DNA of 64,000 bases from Helicobacter enhydrae (GCF_001693335.1 NZ_CP016503.1:186001-250000); one strand, 5' to 3'; positions 1 to 9,928 are shown, counted from the first letter of the stretch. Notes: generated from the letters alone by a model not told the origin. Program-made: numbers and translations.

Positions 1-725
1 TTTTTTCTTGCTGTCTCATTGCGTGGGGTTTGCAAATCGCTCCTATGCCCAAAGAGTTTTTCTCTCTCCCGGCTTCGATTGCCCCCATTGCTTTCAAAAT
101 GGACATTTTGGGAGTTTTGTCCCTCTCTATCGTGCCTACGATTGTTTCTTTGCTTGTGCTTGATTTGTTTGATTCGCTTGGCACTCTTGCTGGAGTGGGG
201 GCTAAGATTGGATTGTTCCAAAACCAAAACAATCAAGGCGATAAGGTGTTGGAAAAAACATTGGAAGTCGATGCGGCAGCCACGGTGATTGGGGCGAGTT
301 TGGGCGTTTCGACGACTACGAGTTTCCTAGAGAGTGCTAGTGGGGTGAGCGAGGGTGGCAAAACAGGCTTGACCTCTGTTTTTTGTGCTTTGTTTTTCGC
401 ACTTTGTTTGTTTTTGTTTCCTTTGTTTGATTCGATTCCTTTGTTTGCGATTTATCCAAGTATGATTGTTGTGGGGGCGATGATGTTTTTGGAAGTGAGA
501 CGCATTGATTTTGCGGATTTGCCTACGGGATTGTCTGCGTTTTTTGCAATTATTTTGATGCCTTTGACTTATTCTATTGCCAATGGTTTGGCAGCTGGTT
601 TTATTGTGTATATTTTTGCCTCTTTAGCTTTGAAGCAATATGAGCGAATCAACATCGGTGTATTGGTTTTGGGGGCATTGAGTGTTTTGCCTATATTGGT
701 GCATGGATTTTTGATGCAAGGATAA
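1..725 (+). CDS. NCS2/AzgA-type purine permease, 3' part
   Basis: This reading frame is open from the first base of the window, so only the C-terminal part, about 240 residues, is present. It is a polytopic inner-membrane protein with at least six hydrophobic segments. The stretch DLFDSLGTLAGVGAKIGL followed by AAATVIGASLGVSTTTSFLESASG is typical of the AzgA/GhxP branch of the nucleobase:cation symporter-2 family, which takes up adenine, guanine or hypoxanthine by proton symport. Substrate choice cannot be read from this fragment. fliQ starts 3 bases after its stop, so it may be co-transcribed with fliQ and murB. Confidence 0.85.
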   Translation, partial: FSCCLIAWGLQIAPMPKEFFSLPASIAPIAFKMDILGVLSLSIVPTIVSLLVLDLFDSLGTLAGVGAKIGLFQNQNNQGDKVLEKTLEVDAAATVIGASLGVSTTTSFLESASGVSEGGKTGLTSVFCALFFALCLFLFPLFDSIPLFAIYPSMIVVGAMMFLEVRRIDFADLPTGLSAFFAIILMPLTYSIANGLAAGFIVYIFASLALKQYERINIGVLVLGALSVLPILVHGFLMQG

Positions 726-728
726 GCT

Positions 729-995
729 ATGGAAGCGAAATTGATGGCTTTGGCGATTGAGACTTACAAGATCACTCTTTTGATTTCTCTGCCTATGTTG
801 CTGGCTGGTTTGATTGTGGGGCTGATGGTGAGCATTTTTCAAGCCACGACGCAGATCAATGAGATGACACTGACATTTGTTCCCAAGATTTTGGCTGTGA
901 TTGTGGTGTTGATTTTTACACTTCCTTGGATGCTAAATATGGTGCTAGACTACACGCGTAGAGTGTTTGAGCTGATTCCAAGTTTTCCTTTTTAG
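729..995 (+). CDS. fliQ: Flagellar biosynthesis protein FliQ
   Basis: At 88 residues it has the normal FliQ length, with two hydrophobic helices (about 15-37 and 50-72) joined by the conserved loop SIFQATTQINEMTLTFVPK. FliQ forms part of the FliPQR export gate of the flagellar type III secretion apparatus in the inner membrane. It sits 3 bases after the permease and 3 bases before murB, and the fliQ-murB pairing is also found in H. pylori. Confidence 0.95.
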   Translation: MEAKLMALAIETYKITLLISLPMLLAGLIVGLMVSIFQATTQINEMTLTFVPKILAVIVVLIFTLPWMLNMVLDYTRRVFELIPSFPF

Positions 996-998
996 ACA

Positions 999-1787
999 AT
1001 GCAAAGCAAACTGATTGATTTTTCCAAATACTCTAGTCTTCGGATTGGGGGTGCGATAGAAGTGGGGGTGGTGGAGTGTGTGGATGATTGGGCTAACAAT
1101 GGAGTGATCATCGGCAAAGCAAACAATCTACTTGTATCCCCCAACGCCAAAAATCTATACATATTGGGCAAAAGCTTTGATTATTTTCAGGATTTTGGGG
1201 ATTTGATTGAGGTGGGTGGGGGTGTGAGTAGCGGGAAGCTCTATAGCTATTTCAAAAAGCAAGACCTTGGAGGATTGGAGTTTTTGAGGGGGTTGCCCGG
1301 TAGTGTTGGTGGATTGGTGAAAATGAATGCAGGAATGAAGGAATATGAGATTTGTTTGAGTATCCATAGTGTTTTGCTTGATCAGGGTTGGGTGCCAAAA
1401 GAAGAGATAGCTTTTGATTATCGCAATAGTGGGATTGATTCTGTGATTTATGCAGTGAGGTTTTATAAACAAAAAGGCTTTAGGGAAGAGTTGGTTGAAG
1501 TGTTTGACAAAATGCGTCATACGCACCCAAAAGAGCCAAGCTGTGGGAGTTGTTTCAAAAATCCAAAGGGGGACTTTGCGGGGAGATTGCTAGAATCTGT
1601 AGGGCTTAGAGGATATAGCATAGGGGGCGTGGGATTTAGCCAAAAGCATTCTAATTTTTTGGTAAATCTTGGAGGTGGGACATTTGATGAGGCAATGGAG
1701 CTTATCGCTCTTGCCAAGAAGCGTGTTAGCGAAGCAAGTGGGATTGAACTTGAGTGTGAAGTGGTGGTGATTGACTCGCTACCTTAA
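999..1787 (+). CDS. murB: UDP-N-acetylenolpyruvoylglucosamine reductase MurB
   Basis: The 262-residue product reduces UDP-GlcNAc-enolpyruvate to UDP-MurNAc with NADPH and FAD, the second step of cytoplasmic peptidoglycan precursor synthesis. Visible motifs are YSSLRIGG near the start, LRGLPGSVGGLVKMNAG (FAD contacts), FDYRNSG, and the C-terminal SCGSCFKNP with the serine expected to be the catalytic proton donor. The length agrees with the compact Helicobacter/Campylobacter form. The ATG follows fliQ by 3 bases. Its 3' end overlaps the convergent phosphoethanolamine transferase gene by 9 bases. Confidence 0.95.
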   Translation: MQSKLIDFSKYSSLRIGGAIEVGVVECVDDWANNGVIIGKANNLLVSPNAKNLYILGKSFDYFQDFGDLIEVGGGVSSGKLYSYFKKQDLGGLEFLRGLPGSVGGLVKMNAGMKEYEICLSIHSVLLDQGWVPKEEIAFDYRNSGIDSVIYAVRFYKQKGFREELVEVFDKMRHTHPKEPSCGSCFKNPKGDFAGRLLESVGLRGYSIGGVGFSQKHSNFLVNLGGGTFDEAMELIALAKKRVSEASGIELECEVVVIDSLP

Positions 1788-3416
1788 TGCTTTTTGCCCT
1801 TTTAAATCCTTGTCGTAGTCTTGATTTCCAATCATTCTCTTGCGTTTTGTATCAAAATCTTTGGAAACTATACTTCTGCTAGATTGAGATTCTGCGGTTT
1901 TGATACCCAAGAGATCAAGGATTGTATGGATCAAATCATCAGTCATATAAGGACGATTGAGGGAGGCTTGAATCTTTTGCACAATCTCTGGATGTTTTTG
2001 CTTAAAAATATCACTCACATAAATCATCATTGGGATTTCAAGCTGAAAACGACTTGCAGGATTTGATCCGTGACCTACAAACTCACCTAGCTCATGCACT
2101 TCTTCTCCGTGATCAGAAAAATAAAGCACTAGAGCATCTTTGGACGCAAAGCGTTTGAAAATCTCGCTGACAATATAGTCATTGTAAAAAATAGCATTAT
2201 CATATTGTGTAATACGGCGTTGATGGGTGTTAAAGGCTGGGATTGGAAAAAGCTCAAATGCTTTGGGATAGCGACTTTGATATGTTCCGTGTGTGCCCAT
2301 CAAATGAAAGACATAAAAACCCTTTTGAGATGTGATGTTTGCGCTATCAAAGGCTTGAAGCAATCTTTCATCAAAACCTGTATATTGTTCAGCAACAAAA
2401 TTACTATATTGAGCAAGAGAGCCGATGAGTGAGGGTGGATAAGGGTAAATCGGAGGTTCTTGATTGGAAAACCAATAGGTTGGATATTGTGTTTGCACAA
2501 TAGAGACGAGGTTTGCTTGTTGATACCAAGGGGTTTTTGCATTTTCATAATTTGCAAAAGTTAGAACGGTTTGCAAAGATAGATTAGTCTGTGCGTGAGG
2601 AGAGATAACATCTGTGAAAACAAAGAGATTGCCCTGTTGTTGGAGTTTGATGAGATTGGGGGTGTTTGGCTTGGGGTAGCCATAAAGTTGCATATGCCCT
2701 CTTTGTGTGGATTCTCCGATAATAAGCGCAAAGTTTGCAATATTTGTTTTGCTCTCTGTTTGGATATCAATTTGTGTAGAACGCAGTTGGGTTTTGAGCT
2801 TTTGGACTGCTTGTAGCATTGACTCAATCTCTTTGCTAACAAAATGCAATTTGGTGGCAAAGCCTAGTGGTGTTATATAAGAGATTTCAGGGCGTGCCCA
2901 ATAATAATATCCTGGCTTATAAATCGTCCTAATATGAATTGCGAAGTTGATAAAGCCAAAGAGACAAAAAGCCAAAAAAGCATAGTAGATTTTAGATGGA
3001 ACTTTAAGAGTGATTTTGAGCCAATAAAAGATAGACAAGAGAATAAAAACAAGATAAATGCCCAAAAGCTTCCAATTTAGATAGGTTTCTAGAAATTCAA
3101 CACTTTCTTTGGAGTTTGTTTCAAAGGCAGTGAAAGCCATATTTAGATTAAAAGCGTGTTTGAACCAATACACACAAAAAATATCTACTGCAAAGCAAAT
3201 GATTGAAATAACTAGAATCACAAAGAACACAAAACGCCATAAGGGGGGGGCAGAATGGAAAGAAACCACAAGAACAATGCCGACATCGAGCTACCTATCA
3301 GCATATTTCTCCAAGTGACAAAGCTATAATTTTCCGCTCCCCCAAATACTTGAGAGAATGTAAAGAATGGTGAGATAAACGAAGCCTTTGATTAGAAAAT
3401 CGCGTTTTTGTGCCAT
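1779..3416 (-). pseudogene. CptA-type phosphoethanolamine transferase, frame broken twice (phase-variable candidate)
   Basis: The C-terminal 490 residues are intact and closely resemble E. coli CptA, a membrane enzyme that transfers phosphoethanolamine to lipopolysaccharide in the periplasm. Key sulfatase-fold motifs are GESTQRGHMQLYGYPKPNTP (nucleophile Thr), FHLMGTHGTY, YNDYIVSEI and LYFSDHGEEVHELG. An uninterrupted frame starts only at a GTG at 3269, which would remove the first membrane helices. A much better start is the ATG at 3416 (MAQKRDFLIKGFVYL), preceded by AAGGA. From there the frame must shift near a C5 run at 3339-3343, giving NYSFVTWRNMLIGSS. It must shift again at a C8 run (on the + strand a G8 at 3243-3250) to reach PPLWRFVFFVI. 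This matches the E. coli CptA membrane domain. The C8 run looks like a phase-variation tract; the other shift may be a real lesion or a base-calling error. Confidence 0.8.
3243..3250 (-). repeat. Homopolymeric C8/G8 tract in the phosphoethanolamine transferase gene
   Basis: Eight G residues on the + strand lie inside the N-terminal membrane region of the CptA-like gene. With six or nine residues the upstream segment ending FLSILPP would join the downstream frame starting LWRFVF. With eight it does not. Such tracts are the usual site of slipped-strand phase variation in Helicobacter. Confidence 0.75.
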
Positions 3417-3459
3417 CAGTATCCTTTTGGTTAAATATTTTATGGTGTTGAGAGATGAT

Positions 3460-4536
3460 TTATGATTGCTCTTTGAGCCTTTGTTGGGCTAGAGTTTCAA
3501 CCTCTTGGATAAAAGCCTCTAGGAGCTGATCTTCTTTGAGCTTGCATAAGATTTTGCCATCTTTGATAATCAATCCATCTTTGTTTCCAAATGCAATAGC
3601 AATGTCTGCGTGTTTGGCTTCACCCAAAGCATTCACAGCACAACCCATTACACTAAGTTGCAATGGGACTTTGATGTGTGAGGTGCGTTTTTCTACTTCC
3701 TCTACCATTTTGACAAGATTGGCTTCAATCCTTCCGCAAGTGGGGCAAGAGATGATATTCACCCCCTCTTTTAAGCGTCCGCTATAACGCAAAATATTGC
3801 GTGCAACTTTGACTTCTTCTTCCAATTCTCCTGTGATTGAGACTCTCATCGTATCGCCAATCCCATTGAGGAGTAGATGTCCCAAAGCCATCGAACTTTT
3901 GATCATTGAATGTTGCAGTGTCCCTGCTTCTGTTACGCCAAGATGAAAGGGATAGGGGATTTCTTCTTGAGCTAGGAGTGTGTAGGCTTCGATCGTGCGT
4001 GCCACATCACTTGCTTTGAGCGAGATTTTGATGTCTTCAAATCCGCAATCCTCCAAAAGCTTGATGTTATAAAGTGCTGATTGCACCATTGCTTGAGGGG
4101 TGGGACCATATTTGGTTTCAAATTGTTTTTCCAAACTTCCACTATTCACACCAATGCGAATGGGGATTTTGCGTGCTTTGCAAGCATCGGCTACAGCTTT
4201 GATGCGTTCTTGACTTCCGATATTTCCGGGATTGATTCTGATCGCATCTACGCTTTCAGAGGCGATGAGAGCAAGTTTGTAACGGAAATGAATGTCTGCC
4301 ACAATGGGAAGTGGGGAAATGTCTTTTAGGGCTTTGAGAGCTAGGGCGTCTTTGTCGTCACTGACTGCGACACGCACGATGTGGCACCCCGCAAGAGCCA
4401 AACGATCGATTTGGGCTTTTGTGGCTTCTATATCGCAAGTTTTGCTAAAAGTCATACTTTGAATAGCAATGGGTGCATCTCCACCTATTGCGACATTGCC
4501 GATAAAAATTTGTTTGGTTTTACGGCGTGGTTTCAT
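3460..4536 (-). CDS. ispG: 4-hydroxy-3-methylbut-2-enyl diphosphate synthase IspG (GcpE)
   Basis: The 358-residue enzyme converts methylerythritol cyclodiphosphate to HMBPP in the MEP isoprenoid pathway. It carries the iron-sulfur ligands expected for the family: CPTCGR and, further on, [12 protein letters not shown], giving three cysteines and a glutamate for the [4Fe-4S] cluster. The N-terminal TIM-barrel half contains [14 protein letters not shown] and [10 protein letters not shown]. It is divergent from lpxB, with about 70 bases between the two starts. Its isoprenoid product feeds IspB and UppS, both encoded in this window. Confidence 0.96.
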   Translation of the reverse strand: MKPRRKTKQIFIGNVAIGGDAPIAIQSMTFSKTCDIEATKAQIDRLALAGCHIVRVAVSDDKDALALKALKDISPLPIVADIHFRYKLALIASESVDAIRINPGNIGSQERIKAVADACKARKIPIRIGVNSGSLEKQFETKYGPTPQAMVQSALYNIKLLEDCGFEDIKISLKASDVARTIEAYTLLAQEEIPYPFHLGVTEAGTLQHSMIKSSMALGHLLLNGIGDTMRVSITGELEEEVKVARNILRYSGRLKEGVNIISCPTCGRIEANLVKMVEEVEKRTSHIKVPLQLSVMGCAVNALGEAKHADIAIAFGNKDGLIIKDGKILCKLKEDQLLEAFIQEVETLAQQRLKEQS

Positions 4537-4607
4537 CTCTAGCCTTTGTTATTTGAAAATTTGGCTAGATTCTAGCATAATGCGTTTTTATTTTGTAAGG
4601 AGAGAGT

Positions 4608-5666
4608 GTGAAGATTTTGGTGAGTGCTTTGGAGGCAAGTTCAAATCTGCATCTTAATGAGCTTAGAAAACATCTCGATGGGGTTGAGTTTGTGGGGATT
4701 TATGAATTTGAGGACACTCAAGGGATTTATACGCCCAAAGATTTTTCTGTGATGGGCTTTGTTGATGTGGTGAAAAAGCTTTTTTTTATCCGAAGTGTAT
4801 TTAAAGAAATGCTTGAGTTAGCAATGCAGGCAGATGTGGTGTTGTTGCTTGATAGCTCAAGTTTTCATATCCCTCTAGCCAAAGCTATCAAAAAACGCAA
4901 TCCCTCAAAACGAATCATCTACTACATTTTGCCACAAGTGTGGGCGTGGAAACCTTGGCGTATCGCAACAATCAAAAGGGTTTTTGATGAGCTTTATGGA
5001 ATCTTGCCTTTTGAGATAGGGTTGTATGGTGGGAAGGCGGAATATATCGGACACCCTTTGCTTGATGAGCTAGTTTTGCAAAAAACTGCGGTGCAAAAAG
5101 AGGGGAGCATAGTGTTTATGCCCGGAAGTCGTCAAGGAGAAATTGCGCGCATTTTCCCTATTATGTGTGAAGTGGCAAAGGCAATGCCAAATGAAAAAAA
5201 GGTGCTAGTGATACCTCCATTTTTTGATTCAAAAGATTTAGATGATTTTTATGGTGAAAACATCAAGCATTTTGAGCTTAGCTTTGATAGCAACAAGGCT
5301 TTGTATGAGGCGAAGTTCGCATTTATTTGCAGTGGCACGGCTACTTTGCAATCTACCATCATTGGCACACCATTTGTTCTGTGCTATAAGGCAAAAAAAA
5401 TAGATGAATGGATTGTGAGGCATTTGATCAAGATTGATTATATAGGTTTGGCAAATATTTTGGCGACTTCTTTTATGGATGAGGCTTTGCATTTGGAGCT
5501 GATACAGCAAGACTGCGAGGCTCCCAAGCTTTTGCAAGCATACCGCGAGATGGATGCCAAGGAGTTTTTTACCAAAGCACAAAAAATCAAACAATATCTC
5601 AAATCTGGAAGTAGTGCCAATCTAGCACAGAGGATTTTGGCTCCTCAAGGGAGCCTGAAAGAGTGA
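4608..5666 (+). CDS. lpxB: Lipid-A-disaccharide synthase LpxB
   Basis: The 352-residue peripheral membrane glycosyltransferase (GT19) joins 2,3-diacyl-GlcN-1-P to UDP-2,3-diacyl-GlcN to make the lipid A disaccharide. Motifs are ILVSALEASSNLHL at the start, LPQVWAWKPWR in the middle, and FMPGSRQGEIARIFPIM and FICSGTATLQSTIIGTPFVLCYK in the UDP-binding half. The GTG start is preceded by AAGGAG at a 5-base spacing. The gene ends immediately against the convergent csd6 gene with no spacer. Confidence 0.95.
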   Translation: MKILVSALEASSNLHLNELRKHLDGVEFVGIYEFEDTQGIYTPKDFSVMGFVDVVKKLFFIRSVFKEMLELAMQADVVLLLDSSSFHIPLAKAIKKRNPSKRIIYYILPQVWAWKPWRIATIKRVFDELYGILPFEIGLYGGKAEYIGHPLLDELVLQKTAVQKEGSIVFMPGSRQGEIARIFPIMCEVAKAMPNEKKVLVIPPFFDSKDLDDFYGENIKHFELSFDSNKALYEAKFAFICSGTATLQSTIIGTPFVLCYKAKKIDEWIVRHLIKIDYIGLANILATSFMDEALHLELIQQDCEAPKLLQAYREMDAKEFFTKAQKIKQYLKSGSSANLAQRILAPQGSLKE

Positions 5667-6686
5667 TTATTCTTCAAGCAAAATTGCGATTTTGCCATTG
5701 GGTTTGAGGGTGAGGTAGATCTCTTTTTGGCTATCGGAGCTATAGGAGAGCTTGTCTTTTTTGTAGGCATTGTATTTTTGCTCAAAAGTGATGCGAAAGA
5801 TTTTTTCATTGTCTTCATTGGGGTAGGGGATCACATTGATATTGAGCAAACGAATGGATTTGCTTTCTTTTTTGGCAAAAATGCGTGCTTTGTATTTGGC
5901 GTATTTTTCATAATTTGTGCCGTTTGATTTGCGAAAATCTGGACTATAAAAACTCATATAGCGTTCATAGTCATTTTTTTGCCAAGCGTTTTTCCAACGA
6001 TAGAGCTCAGAGAGGATGCTTGCAAGCTCTTGATTGCTTGGCGGGGTGTAGGTGTTTTCATAGACTATAAGAATCGTTTGATCAGGATTGATGTATTTTT
6101 CGTATTTTTTGATAATCTCATTTTCAATCGCAATACAACCCTTGGTGTTGAGCTCATCGCGATTGCCATTTAGGGGCATCCCGTGTATCCAAATCCCATA
6201 GCCTGTTCTTTTGAGAGATTTGTCATAGGCATTTGGGTATGAGGTGACAAATGCCATCGGTCCATAATATTGGTCTAGCTTTGTGAGTTTGTTTGTGAGG
6301 TCATAGACTCCTAGTGGAGTTGTCAAATCCCCGCTTGTTTTTTTCTCTCCACTTCCTGAACCAACCAAAGCATCGCTTTCTCCGATTTGAGTGAGCTTCC
6401 CATAATCAAAACGATACAGACTAAGGTCGGGCTTACTTTTGTTTGACACAAAGATGTATTCAATTTTTTCATAGTAGCCAAATTGGGTATCTTGCAGACT
6501 TAGGGCGTTGATCCAGTATTCTTTTTGTTCTAGCAATTCTTGGATATTTTGATCTACGCGATCAAGTCTAGCTTGACGATAGTCATTGACGATTTTGAGC
6601 AAATTTTGCGTTGCAAAATCATCGGCGTGGATCGTGTTTGCACTCAATAAACACAATAGGGAAAACATCAATGTATTTTTTTTCAC
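5667..6686 (-). CDS. csd6: L,D-transpeptidase-fold peptidoglycan carboxypeptidase, Csd6-like
   Basis: The product is a periplasmic YkuD/ErfK-fold protein. In H. pylori, Csd6 (HP0518) trims tetrapeptides to tripeptides and sets helical shape. The active-site motif GYGIWIHGMPLNG...NTKGCIAIEN is present with its His and Cys, and a C-terminal SnoaL/NTF2-like region of about 110 residues follows, as in Csd6. I prefer the GTG start at 6686: AAAGG lies 6 bases upstream, and it gives the signal peptide MKKNTLMFSLLCLLSANTIHA. An ATG at 6731 in the same frame would overlap era. Gene order after era matches H. pylori. Confidence 0.9.
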   Translation of the reverse strand: MKKNTLMFSLLCLLSANTIHADDFATQNLLKIVNDYRQARLDRVDQNIQELLEQKEYWINALSLQDTQFGYYEKIEYIFVSNKSKPDLSLYRFDYGKLTQIGESDALVGSGSGEKKTSGDLTTPLGVYDLTNKLTKLDQYYGPMAFVTSYPNAYDKSLKRTGYGIWIHGMPLNGNRDELNTKGCIAIENEIIKKYEKYINPDQTILIVYENTYTPPSNQELASILSELYRWKNAWQKNDYERYMSFYSPDFRKSNGTNYEKYAKYKARIFAKKESKSIRLLNINVIPYPNEDNEKIFRITFEQKYNAYKKDKLSYSSDSQKEIYLTLKPNGKIAILLEE

Positions 6687-6714
6687 TTTTTGCCTTTTGG
6701 TTTGAAGTTTAAAC

Positions 6715-7605
6715 TTATGAATCAAAATCATAACCTATTTTCTTAAGTTCTTCTTTGGATTTATTCCAATTTTTATTGACAAAAACATTCAGTCGCAAGA
6801 AAATCTTTTTTTCCTCAAGCCTTTCGAGTTTGAGACGCACATTTTTGCCAATGCGTTTGATACATTCTCCGTTTTTGCCGATCACCATTGCTTTTTGGCT
6901 TTCTTTTTGCACAATGATTTTTGCAAAAATCTCATTAATCCCTTGTTTGTGGATGTATTTTTCGATGATGACATCGCTTTGATAGGGGATTTCATCGCTT
7001 AGGTTTTCAAAAATAGCCTCTCTAATCATCTCTTTGCAAATCTCACGCATATTTGAAGTGGTCAAAATGTCGTCTTCAAAAAGTGCAGGAGATGATGGCA
7101 AATGCTTGGCAATCTCATTGAGCAACTGCGTAAAATCAAAATGCTTTTTGCAATGGATGGGGAATAGTGAAGCAAAATATGGAGCCTCTTGCTGATACAA
7201 GGCGATTTTTTGGAGAATCTGCTCTTGCGTCACTTTGTCGCATTGTGTCAATAAAAGGATGTGTGGCTTGTGATTGTTGAGTTCCAAAAAGTTTCGATAA
7301 TGCGATAAATCATCATAAACTGGAGCCAAAAAGAGATTGAGATCACAATCTCCCATCGCTTTGAGGGCTTCTTGTAGCATAAATTGATTGAGCAATTTTT
7401 CTTGCTGATGGATGCCCGGAGTATCTACAAAAATGATTTGAGCCTCTTTTTGATCAAAAGTGTGGTTGATGATGAAATTCATTCTTTTGCGTGTGGCATT
7501 TGCTTTGTGTGAAACTAGGGCTAATTGCTCTCCGCAAAGCGTGTTGAGTAGGGTGGATTTCCCAGCATTTGGACGCCCCAAAACACCGACAAACCCCGCC
7601 CTCAT
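6715..7605 (-). CDS. era: GTPase Era
   Basis: The 296-residue Ras-like GTPase has a C-terminal KH domain and binds the 3' end of 16S rRNA during 30S maturation. G1 is GRPNAGKSTLLN, G3 DTPGIH, and G4 TQCDKV; the KH region contains VIGKNGECIKRIGKNVRLKLERL-like sequence near the end. It starts directly after hslU with no spacer, consistent with translational coupling in the rplI-hslV-hslU-era-csd6 block. Confidence 0.95.
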   Translation of the reverse strand: MRAGFVGVLGRPNAGKSTLLNTLCGEQLALVSHKANATRKRMNFIINHTFDQKEAQIIFVDTPGIHQQEKLLNQFMLQEALKAMGDCDLNLFLAPVYDDLSHYRNFLELNNHKPHILLLTQCDKVTQEQILQKIALYQQEAPYFASLFPIHCKKHFDFTQLLNEIAKHLPSSPALFEDDILTTSNMREICKEMIREAIFENLSDEIPYQSDVIIEKYIHKQGINEIFAKIIVQKESQKAMVIGKNGECIKRIGKNVRLKLERLEEKKIFLRLNVFVNKNWNKSKEELKKIGYDFDS

Positions 7606-8937
7606 TTAGAGAATATACCTTGCAAGATCGACATTTTCTACCAAATGTGCTAGTTTTTCACGCACCAAATCTGCATCAATCACGATTTGCTCCCCCTTGT
7701 GTTGATGAGCATTGAAGCTAATATCTTCCAAAACCTTTTCTATAGTCGTATGTAAGCGTCTAGCCCCGATATCTTCGGTTTTTTGATTGGCTTGGATAGA
7801 GAGCTTGGCAAGTTCCTCAATCGCTTGAGGGGTGAAAACAAGCTCCACTCCCTCAGTCGCTAGGAGAGCGTGGTATTGCTCAAGCAGAGAGTTTTTGGTC
7901 TTTGTGAGGATTTTGACCATCGCCTCTTCATCAAGGCAATCTAGCTCGACACGCAATGGGAATCTCCCTTGAAGTTCGGGTATCAAATCACTGGGCTTGC
8001 TGAGATGAAATGCCCCTGCTGCGATGAAAAGAATATGATCTGTTGCGATCTGTCCATACTTGGTATGCACATTGCTGCCCTCCACAATGGGCAACAAATC
8101 TCTTTGCACTCCCTCTTTGCTAGGATCGCTTCTTGAAGAATCTTTGCTCCCCACAGCGATTTTGTCGATCTCATCGATAAAAATAATTCCTCCATTTTCA
8201 GCTCTTTTGATTGCTTCAAGTTTGATTTTTTCTTGATCTAGAGTGTTTTCAAGTGCTTCACTTTTGAGCATTTCTTTGGCTTCTTTGACACTCATTTCTT
8301 TTTTGATATTTTGAGTGGGGGCGATGATTTTGATGATTGATTCTTGAGCTTTCATCATTTCTGGAGGCAAACCCAAATCGCCCAAATCACTTTTTTTGCT
8401 GATTTCAATCTCGATTGTCAGATGATCCATTGAGCCATTGGCAACTTTTTCTTTCATTGTTTCAAAGCTTTTTTTGTAGCTCTCTTGTTTTTCCTCTGAA
8501 GCAGAGGAGGGTAGGGGTGGCAGAAGTTTTTTGGCGATTTTTTGGATGATGTAGTCTTGTATCGCTTCTTGATGCTTTTCTTGATGCTCTTGTTGCACGA
8601 GATTGAGAGCGACATTGACCAAATCACGCACCATTGATTCTACATCACGCCCCACAAAGCCCACCTCTGTGTATTTGCTTGCTTCAACTTTGACAAATGG
8701 CAGGTTGAGCATTTTTGCCATTCTTCTAGCGATTTCTGTTTTTCCAACTCCTGTTGAGCCAATCATTAGGATGTTTTTTGGTGTGATTTCTTCTTGCATT
8801 TCTTTGTCAAGCTGGAAACGACGATAGCGATTTCTTAGTGCAATCGCAATGCTTTTTTTGGCTTCTTTTTGTCCGATGATGTATTCATCAAGATAAGTCA
8901 CGATTTCTGGTGGTGTTAAAGTCTGTTTGTCTATCAT
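7606..8937 (-). CDS. hslU: ATP-dependent protease ATPase subunit HslU
   Basis: This AAA+ unfoldase caps the HslV peptidase. It has Walker A GSTGVGKTEIARRMA, Walker B IIFIDEIDKIAVG, the pore-region VEASKYTEVGFVGRDVES and the C-terminal sensor segment GARRLHTTIEKVLEDISF. The chosen ATG at 8937 shares one base with the hslV TGA and gives [22 protein letters not shown] with 443 residues, which fits family length. A longer frame back to 8979 only adds hslV-overlapping sequence. Confidence 0.95.
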   Translation of the reverse strand: MIDKQTLTPPEIVTYLDEYIIGQKEAKKSIAIALRNRYRRFQLDKEMQEEITPKNILMIGSTGVGKTEIARRMAKMLNLPFVKVEASKYTEVGFVGRDVESMVRDLVNVALNLVQQEHQEKHQEAIQDYIIQKIAKKLLPPLPSSASEEKQESYKKSFETMKEKVANGSMDHLTIEIEISKKSDLGDLGLPPEMMKAQESIIKIIAPTQNIKKEMSVKEAKEMLKSEALENTLDQEKIKLEAIKRAENGGIIFIDEIDKIAVGSKDSSRSDPSKEGVQRDLLPIVEGSNVHTKYGQIATDHILFIAAGAFHLSKPSDLIPELQGRFPLRVELDCLDEEAMVKILTKTKNSLLEQYHALLATEGVELVFTPQAIEELAKLSIQANQKTEDIGARRLHTTIEKVLEDISFNAHQHKGEQIVIDADLVREKLAHLVENVDLARYIL

Positions 8938-9479
8938 CAAAGCTCCAAAATTTTGATATTTGTGTTGGTGTAAATGCACAATTCCCCTGCAATTTTTAGC
9001 GATTCTTCTACGAGTGTTTTTGGATCAAGGTGGGCGAACTGGTGCAACGCCCTTGCAGAGCTCAACGCATAATTCCCCCCACTTCCAATCGCTGCGATTT
9101 GACCATCCTCTGGCTCCAAAACATCACCCGTGCCACTCAAAATATAGATGTGATCCTCGTTGAGGACAATCATCATCGCTTCAAGGCGTCTCAAATATTT
9201 GTCCTTACGCCATTCTTTGGAAAAGTCAAGAATGCTTTTGAGCAAATCGCCCTTTTTGGATTCCAAAATGCGTTCAAACATATCAAACAATTGAAAAGCA
9301 TCAGCCGTGCTTCCTGCAAAGCCACTCAAAATCTTGCCATTATAGAGTTTGCGTATCTTTGTGGCATTGGCTTTGACCACACAATTCCCTAGTGTCACTT
9401 GTCCATCTCCCCCGATGACTGCATATTTTTTGCCTTCAAACTCTGTGCGATAGCCCAAAATCGTCGTTGCGTCAAACAC
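8937..9479 (-). CDS. hslV: ATP-dependent protease peptidase subunit HslV
   Basis: This 180-residue proteasome-like threonine peptidase forms a double hexamer that works with HslU. Conserved features are [28 protein letters not shown] and [16 protein letters not shown]. The predicted start MFDATTILG leaves three residues (FDA) after Met in front of the two threonines. The nucleophile is therefore not the second residue as in E. coli, and some N-terminal trimming would be needed. Confidence 0.95.
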   Translation of the reverse strand: MFDATTILGYRTEFEGKKYAVIGGDGQVTLGNCVVKANATKIRKLYNGKILSGFAGSTADAFQLFDMFERILESKKGDLLKSILDFSKEWRKDKYLRRLEAMMIVLNEDHIYILSGTGDVLEPEDGQIAAIGSGGNYALSSARALHQFAHLDPKTLVEESLKIAGELCIYTNTNIKILEL

Positions 9480-9481
9480 TT

Positions 9482-9928
9482 TTAATCTCCCAATACTTCA
9501 AGGTGAAACTTGGCGTGTATGCCATTGCCTAGATTGGCACAAACCTCATAGCTTCCTGTGTGCTTGATTGATGTGTCTATCTCGATATGCTTTTTGTCGA
9601 TGCTGATATGGTGCTGTGCTTGCAATGCTTGAGAAATCTCATCTTTTGTGATTGCTCCAAAAAGTGCACCGCTTTCACCTGCTTTTTTGCTCAATACGAT
9701 CTTTAGCTCTTGGAGTTGTTTGGCTAGAGCTTGTCTTTGTGCCTCTTGGAGTGCGAGCTGCTCTTGTAGGTTTTTTTGCTCTGCTTTGTAGCGATTGATC
9801 ACCTCATTTGTCGCGTGCTTCGCTTTGCCTTTGGCAATCAAAAAATTTTGACCATATCCGTCTTTGACCTCAACGACATCTCCCTTTTTCCCTAAGGACT
9901 GAATGTTTTCTAACAAAAGAACCTTCAT
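9482..9928 (-). CDS. rplI: 50S ribosomal protein L9
   Basis: At 148 residues it is a standard bL9, with the N-terminal domain [25 protein letters not shown], the connecting long helix rich in Gln/Lys/Ala, and the C-terminal domain containing [12 protein letters not shown]. It lies first in the minus-strand rplI-hslV-hslU-era-csd6 block and has TAGGAG upstream of its ATG. Confidence 0.97.
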   Translation of the reverse strand: MKVLLLENIQSLGKKGDVVEVKDGYGQNFLIAKGKAKHATNEVINRYKAEQKNLQEQLALQEAQRQALAKQLQELKIVLSKKAGESGALFGAITKDEISQALQAQHHISIDKKHIEIDTSIKHTGSYEVCANLGNGIHAKFHLEVLGD

